This document shows positions 60,358 to 64,000 of a stretch of DNA of 64,000 nucleotides, piece by piece. Location: contig NC_087074.1 of assembly GCF_026151205.1 (NCBI RefSeq), positions 15,978,962 through 16,042,961 of the forward strand, read 5' to 3'. The DNA is from Bolinopsis microptera (lineage: Eukaryota; Ctenophora; Tentaculata; Lobata; Bolinopsidae). The first letter of the stretch is position 1. Every line of letters begins with the position of its first letter. Below the pieces are notes generated by a model. That model was not told where the DNA came from. It was given only the letters and a program-made list of their open reading frames with translations, and searched no databases. The position numbers and the translations under genes are program-made.

Positions 60358-60630
60358 TTATTTGATATCTGAGTCAGGAAAGGAATGTGGCATTTTCTGT
60401 ACTGGGCTGGAAGATTTACATAATATCCCATGAGTAAGGACCATGACTTCAAGCTCAGTCTGTTTCAAGACCTGTTACAAGTCACTTGATAAAGCAATGA
60501 TATAGCGATGATATAGTAATAATATAGCAATGATATAGTAATAATATAGCAATGATATAGCGATGGAATAGTGTTTTCCGTATAGATCATATCTTTATAC
60601 ATGAATATGCATATTGATGGTGACAATGTG

Positions 60631-61575
60631 TTAGTTATGATCCTCCAACTTCAACTCACCAATAATAAAACTCATATAGTTATCCCACTGAAAGTAATCC
60701 CTGTACCGGAGCTCTAATACTATTCTTGTAACAAGAGTTGAGTTTAGGGTTGATACTCCAGAAACCAACTTCCTAGACTCTCCATTCTGCTCGACCTCCA
60801 CTGCAAAGTTATTTTCCACCTTGATGGTAAACAGCAGTTCACCATTAGTGTAGTCAGACATGTTGAAGTAAGGTGGTTGGTACTGAAATTAGTTATTAGG
60901 AGTTTAGTTTCTCAGAGTCTTCATGCTAGGTAACTCAATATTAAATAATACAACTTTCATAGCTTATCTTTATATAATATTAAGTAGTATTATAAAACTT
61001 ACTATCCACGTATTATTATATATGCTGCTGAAAACTATTTTTCTGTGAACCAGGGTTTCCATATTTTCAACAGAGCCATCAAACCTGTAATAGTCAGTTA
61101 AAGGCTCACTATCTAGTACTTGTAAATCATCTTCTAAATGTTTGAAGTATACTAGATGCTACAATATGTGGGAACAAAATTAATAAAGCTGTAGAAACTG
61201 AACCTATTTGACATGTAACTGTAAGCACTCAGGAATCGCACCTTAAAGCCATTCTAAAGACAGTATCCCAATTGTCCGTGAGTAGGTTCACTCTCACAAC
61301 CCCATAAGGCAGCCCTAAGTAATTCCCCCTTAACTGTATCTGACTTCCTTTTTTTAGACTACCCTCTTCTACGCTGAACAAATAGTAGCCTAGAGTGGCG
61401 TTGACTCTGAGTCCTGAAATATCATTGGAGGTGAGAGGGCCAGGGGTCGCCTTTTCTACAGAAATGCAAGAAGCGACATAAATATTTAATTAAATTTATC
61501 CTTGAACAGGATTGTTTACTTACCAAGTATGAATATCACAACAAAAGCTTGTTGAAGAAACAAGAGTTTTGACAT
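60631..61575 (-). CDS. Secreted protein with galectin-like beta-sandwich pattern
   Basis: Four minus-strand exons: 61575-61524, 61455-61242, 61158-61003 and 60882-60631. It begins MSKLLFLQQAFVVIFILG, a clear signal peptide. Exon 2 has LFSVEEGSLKKGSQIQLRGN followed by VVRVNLLTDNWDTVFRMAL, which matches the galectin start (L-x-x-G-x-x-I-x-V-x-G then F-x-V-N-L then D-x-x-x-H-F). Exon 4 has NGELLFTIKVENNFAVEVEQ-NG, matching the galectin F-x-I-x-V-x-x-x-x-F-x-V-x-V-N-G strand pair, and ends GELKLEDHN. The sugar-contacting H-N-R and W-E-R residues are not conserved, so carbohydrate binding is doubtful. A ConA-like fold is inferred. Junctions 1-2 and 3-4 fit, but 2-3 is off by one base unless a T is missing in ATGGCTTTAAG (61242-61252). 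Length would be about 224 residues. It could instead be a LamG or other jelly-roll family. Confidence 0.65.
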
Positions 61576-61792
61576 TTGCTTCGATGGAAAGCTAGCACGT
61601 AGCCAGATAACCAGTCTTTATTATTGTGTTGTACATAGAAAACCTGTTAGTGAATAAAGAATCAACCAGTAAACCATCATGCTGACAATTTACCAATAAG
61701 GACTGTTTATTTGACTAAAATGTTGTATTATCTATAAAATTACCACACTATTAGCAATGAGTTAACTCTATTGTTTAAAGAGCTGAATTACA

Positions 61793-61945
61793 ATGGACAA
61801 TATTAGTGAATATTCTGTGGCTCTTAACCCAAACCCACCGAACCTCGAGTACAACAAGTGCAGAAGAAACAATAACTCTAGCTGTCCCTGGATCTCTCTG
61901 GCTGGCACATTCTATTACACTATTATACTGATGCAATTACTTTGA
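61793..61945 (+). CDS. Possible 50-residue small membrane protein
   Basis: ATG frame MDNISEYSVALNPNPPNLEY, then a Cys/Asn/Arg stretch (NKCRRNNNSSCP), a C-terminal hydrophobic helix (WISLAGTFYYTIILMQLL) and a stop. It lies 217 bp from the start of the minus-strand galectin-like gene and points away from it, so the two could share a promoter. The layout is that of a tail-anchored micropeptide. It may equally be a first exon. No family recognised. Confidence 0.35.
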   Translation: MDNISEYSVALNPNPPNLEYNKCRRNNNSSCPWISLAGTFYYTIILMQLL

Positions 61946-62740
61946 TGAGAAATTCTGCAACCTGAAACCATGGTCCATGTTGGATATTACTATATATCAC
62001 TATATATTGTATAGCGACACCACGATATGGTGTCTGTAACGGCTCAGAATATTCTATGAGTCCTTTCTTTAATCCTCCTAACACCTTGTAAACTGTAAAG
62101 CTATAATTTTTTCTTTCCTGTAACCATCCAATTATACTCTAGACAATCGAACTTCGAAAACGCCAAGAAATCTCAAAACGAAATGAAAGCACAAAAATTA
62201 GATTATTCGAATACTAATAAGGTAATCGTTGTCCTGCCCCAGTGCCCTCACGCTCCAAAACGATGCGCGCTAGGACGTCGTACCAGATAATTTAGCTACA
62301 GGATGGACCAGAATTCGCTAACCCCACTCGACCCCTCGAATAACTCACGTTATTCGTGTCGAAATTGTTCAAATATGGGGTCGAATAAGATTCCCTAATT
62401 GTTCCTTAAACATTTTAAGATAACAATGGGTGTAGCTCCTGCCAGTCACTCTCTTTTTTCTTCTTTTTCTCTCCTTTTATAATTTAAAACTATTTTCCTC
62501 ATAAATGACAACGTTTTGAACAAGGAACTCAAAATTTGTTGGATATTAATAAATATAGTTTGTAACACTAACAATCATAACATAAGATTCCACATCTTAA
62601 AAACTAAAATTTGAACTGAGACATTTAAACCGTTTTATTCAACCGTTTTATTCAACAGATAAACCGTTTTACGAGCAGTAGAAATCAAACTGAGGGTATA
62701 TAGCAAGTTTATTACGATAGTGTTCATGATTTCTCAAAAG
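61946..62740. other. Spacer
   Basis: No gene recognised. A small GC-richer patch at 62235-62285 (GATGCGCGCTAGGACGTCGT) resembles 63065-63090 (CACGCGCGTTAGGACGATCGT), hinting at a repeated element that brackets the coding fragment at 62.75-63.0 kb. Confidence 0.35.
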
Positions 62741-62753
62741 ATTCAACCAATGG

Positions 62754-63011
62754 ATCGTTTTCTTAGATTGAATACGACAGTTATGTTTAAGAATACAATT
62801 ATCATCAATATCAAACAACATTTACAAATAAAATCTAATAAAGCTTCCTTTGTTTCTAGTCCGTATCTCTTGCGGTGAGATTCGACTGCTTGAACTAGTT
62901 CCTGGAAGGACTCCTCAATGAGGGCTCGCCGATTTTTTTAACCCCTATAGGCCCTACCACCAGGCCATCAATAATTTCATCATGGACACATCTGCCAAGG
63001 GATAAGACTTA
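62754..63011 (-). pseudogene. Coding fragment, possibly transposon-derived
   Basis: The minus strand reads LGRCVHDEIIDGLVVGPIGV then KK in one frame. After a run of seven A (62937-62943), the adjacent frame reads RALIEESFQELVQAVESHRK, then RYGLETKEALLDFICKCCLI, then LMIIVFLNITVVFNLRKRSIG and a stop. One extra A would join them. The end is hydrophobic. It lies just downstream of the minus-strand frame at 63414-63995 and may belong to the same unit. Confidence 0.4.
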
Positions 63012-63413
63012 ATTTTCATTTTTAAGGACCTTTCGGCCACGTTCATTTTTCCAAAAACTGCCACGCGCGTTAGGACGATCGTACGTGCACCGCGCGAAAA
63101 AATATGACACTTTGTTTGATTAATCACCGCTGCGCCAGCCGCGATGCGTGGTAGTTTCCATGGTTACGGATATATCGGATTCCTTTCTCTCGGGTTTTTA
63201 TTTTCCATGAATCCATGAGTATGGTTGCAGGTTGGTACAGTTTATGTAGTCAATTAGGGTTGTCAAGTAAGAAACACATGTGATGTCAACAACTAGAAAA
63301 CAGGTTCTGTACTGATTTATAGCGACATTTACACTCAGATAATAACATTAATCGAATAAACTTGAACTAGGATAATCTCCATAGCAAATAGATAACTAGC
63401 TTTTCATCAATAA

Positions 63414-63995
63414 TTACTTATTCTTCGTCTCCTTACGTCCCAAAAGAACTAACATACCTTCAGCACTTTGGTTTACCCTACCACACACCCTCTTGGAAGC
63501 GTCGGTCGTGAGCTTGACCAGGCGTTCCACAGACTGTGTGTGAGAGGGTAACTCCGTCTTCAATGGGCAGGTCAAAAACTCACTCACATCTAATCCAACA
63601 GTAAGAGGCGGTTCAGTTACGCTAACAAGATCTCCCGAAAATGACTTATACATCCAGCGCCCATTAACTTCACTTAAATTACACAAATCAGCATATCTCT
63701 TGGCTTCACAATTCATCAAAGGTAAATAATAATCTAAGTCTAAACTTTCTTCCCCATATCTCCTCAAATCTAATATAATATCAACTGCCTCTTTCCTAAG
63801 TTCAAAACTATCATCTCCCAGCATTGCTATTAAAATATTGTGTGGATGAGCAAAATAACTGTTAGTCTGAAGGCACCCCAAAATAGTATCTAAATCTGAC
63901 TTGCTTTTCATAAACTTCTTAACTAAACTTATTTCCTTAAACAGATTTACTGAACCATTAACTAAAGAACTGCGATACTTAATAAACATGTGCAT
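63414..63995 (-). CDS. Uncharacterised, probably mobile-element-associated protein (C-terminal part)
   Basis: A 193-residue frame that may continue beyond the window edge. Key segments are DTILGCLQTNSYFAHPHNIL, then MLGDDSFELRKEAVDIILDL and TEPPLTVGLDVSEFL, then LPSHTQSVERLVKLTTDASK with a final RVCGR. From memory of the family, the P-x-H-T-Q-x-V-E-R-x-V-K-L-x-T-x-A-S block followed by V-C-G closes a group of uncharacterised proteins that recurs in many copies in invertebrate genomes. That suggests a transposon or expanded family. The function is unknown. The start at 63995 is only the first ATG seen. Confidence 0.55.
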   Translation of the reverse strand: MHMFIKYRSSLVNGSVNLFKEISLVKKFMKSKSDLDTILGCLQTNSYFAHPHNILIAMLGDDSFELRKEAVDIILDLRRYGEESLDLDYYLPLMNCEAKRYADLCNLSEVNGRWMYKSFSGDLVSVTEPPLTVGLDVSEFLTCPLKTELPSHTQSVERLVKLTTDASKRVCGRVNQSAEGMLVLLGRKETKNK

Positions 63996-64000
63996 TGGAA

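Overview
This is nuclear DNA from an intron-bearing animal. The evidence is short GT-AG introns, a recognisable C2CD5 orthologue, a RABL3-type small GTPase, a class A seven-helix receptor, an F-box/LRR protein, and many non-LTR and DNA transposons in an AT-rich background. Gene style (introns mostly 80-800 bp, heavy repeat load) suggests an invertebrate. I cannot name the phylum from sequence alone. There is no operon, CRISPR or prokaryotic signal.

Layout. 1-1900: transposon debris. 2.5-8.5 kb is the gene-dense block, all on the plus strand: a five-exon small protein with an STI1-like C-terminus, a tail-anchored protein of unknown family, and an F-box/LRR gene. 8.6-9.3 kb: a 0.33-kb tandem duplication. 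9.8-11.4 kb: RABL3-like gene whose second splice acceptor lies in a tenfold tandem repeat. 12.5-14.1 kb (minus): intronless class A GPCR. 14-42 kb is almost entirely mobile and repetitive DNA. It includes a LINE fragment split by a nested ORF1-only retroelement that is itself split by a hAT-like MITE (17.7-19.9 kb), a 4.4-kb foldback element with an 8-bp target duplication (20.2-24.6 kb), a second intact ORF1-like gene (25.6-26.5 kb), and a 2.8-kb TIR element built from a repeating 15-bp box (36.0-38.8 kb). 42.9-44.9 kb (minus): a three-exon gene for an 85-residue protein. 45-56 kb: MITEs, minisatellites, poly(G) tracts and a Harbinger copy. 56.6-59.9 kb: the 5' half of C2CD5. 60.6-61.6 kb (minus): a four-exon secreted protein with a galectin-like pattern. 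62.7-64.0 kb (minus): fragments of another, probably transposon-related, coding region.

The host genes do not form an obvious pathway. RABL3 and C2CD5 both belong to membrane-traffic/signalling families, but their proximity may be chance. The main novelty is structural: three nested or satellite-filled transposons whose target duplications can be read directly, and a coding P-loop splice junction copied ten times in tandem. Several host ORFs (5.36, 7.84, 61.24 and 62.94 kb) are broken by what looks like one missing base in a short homopolymer, which points to residual assembly errors rather than pseudogenes.
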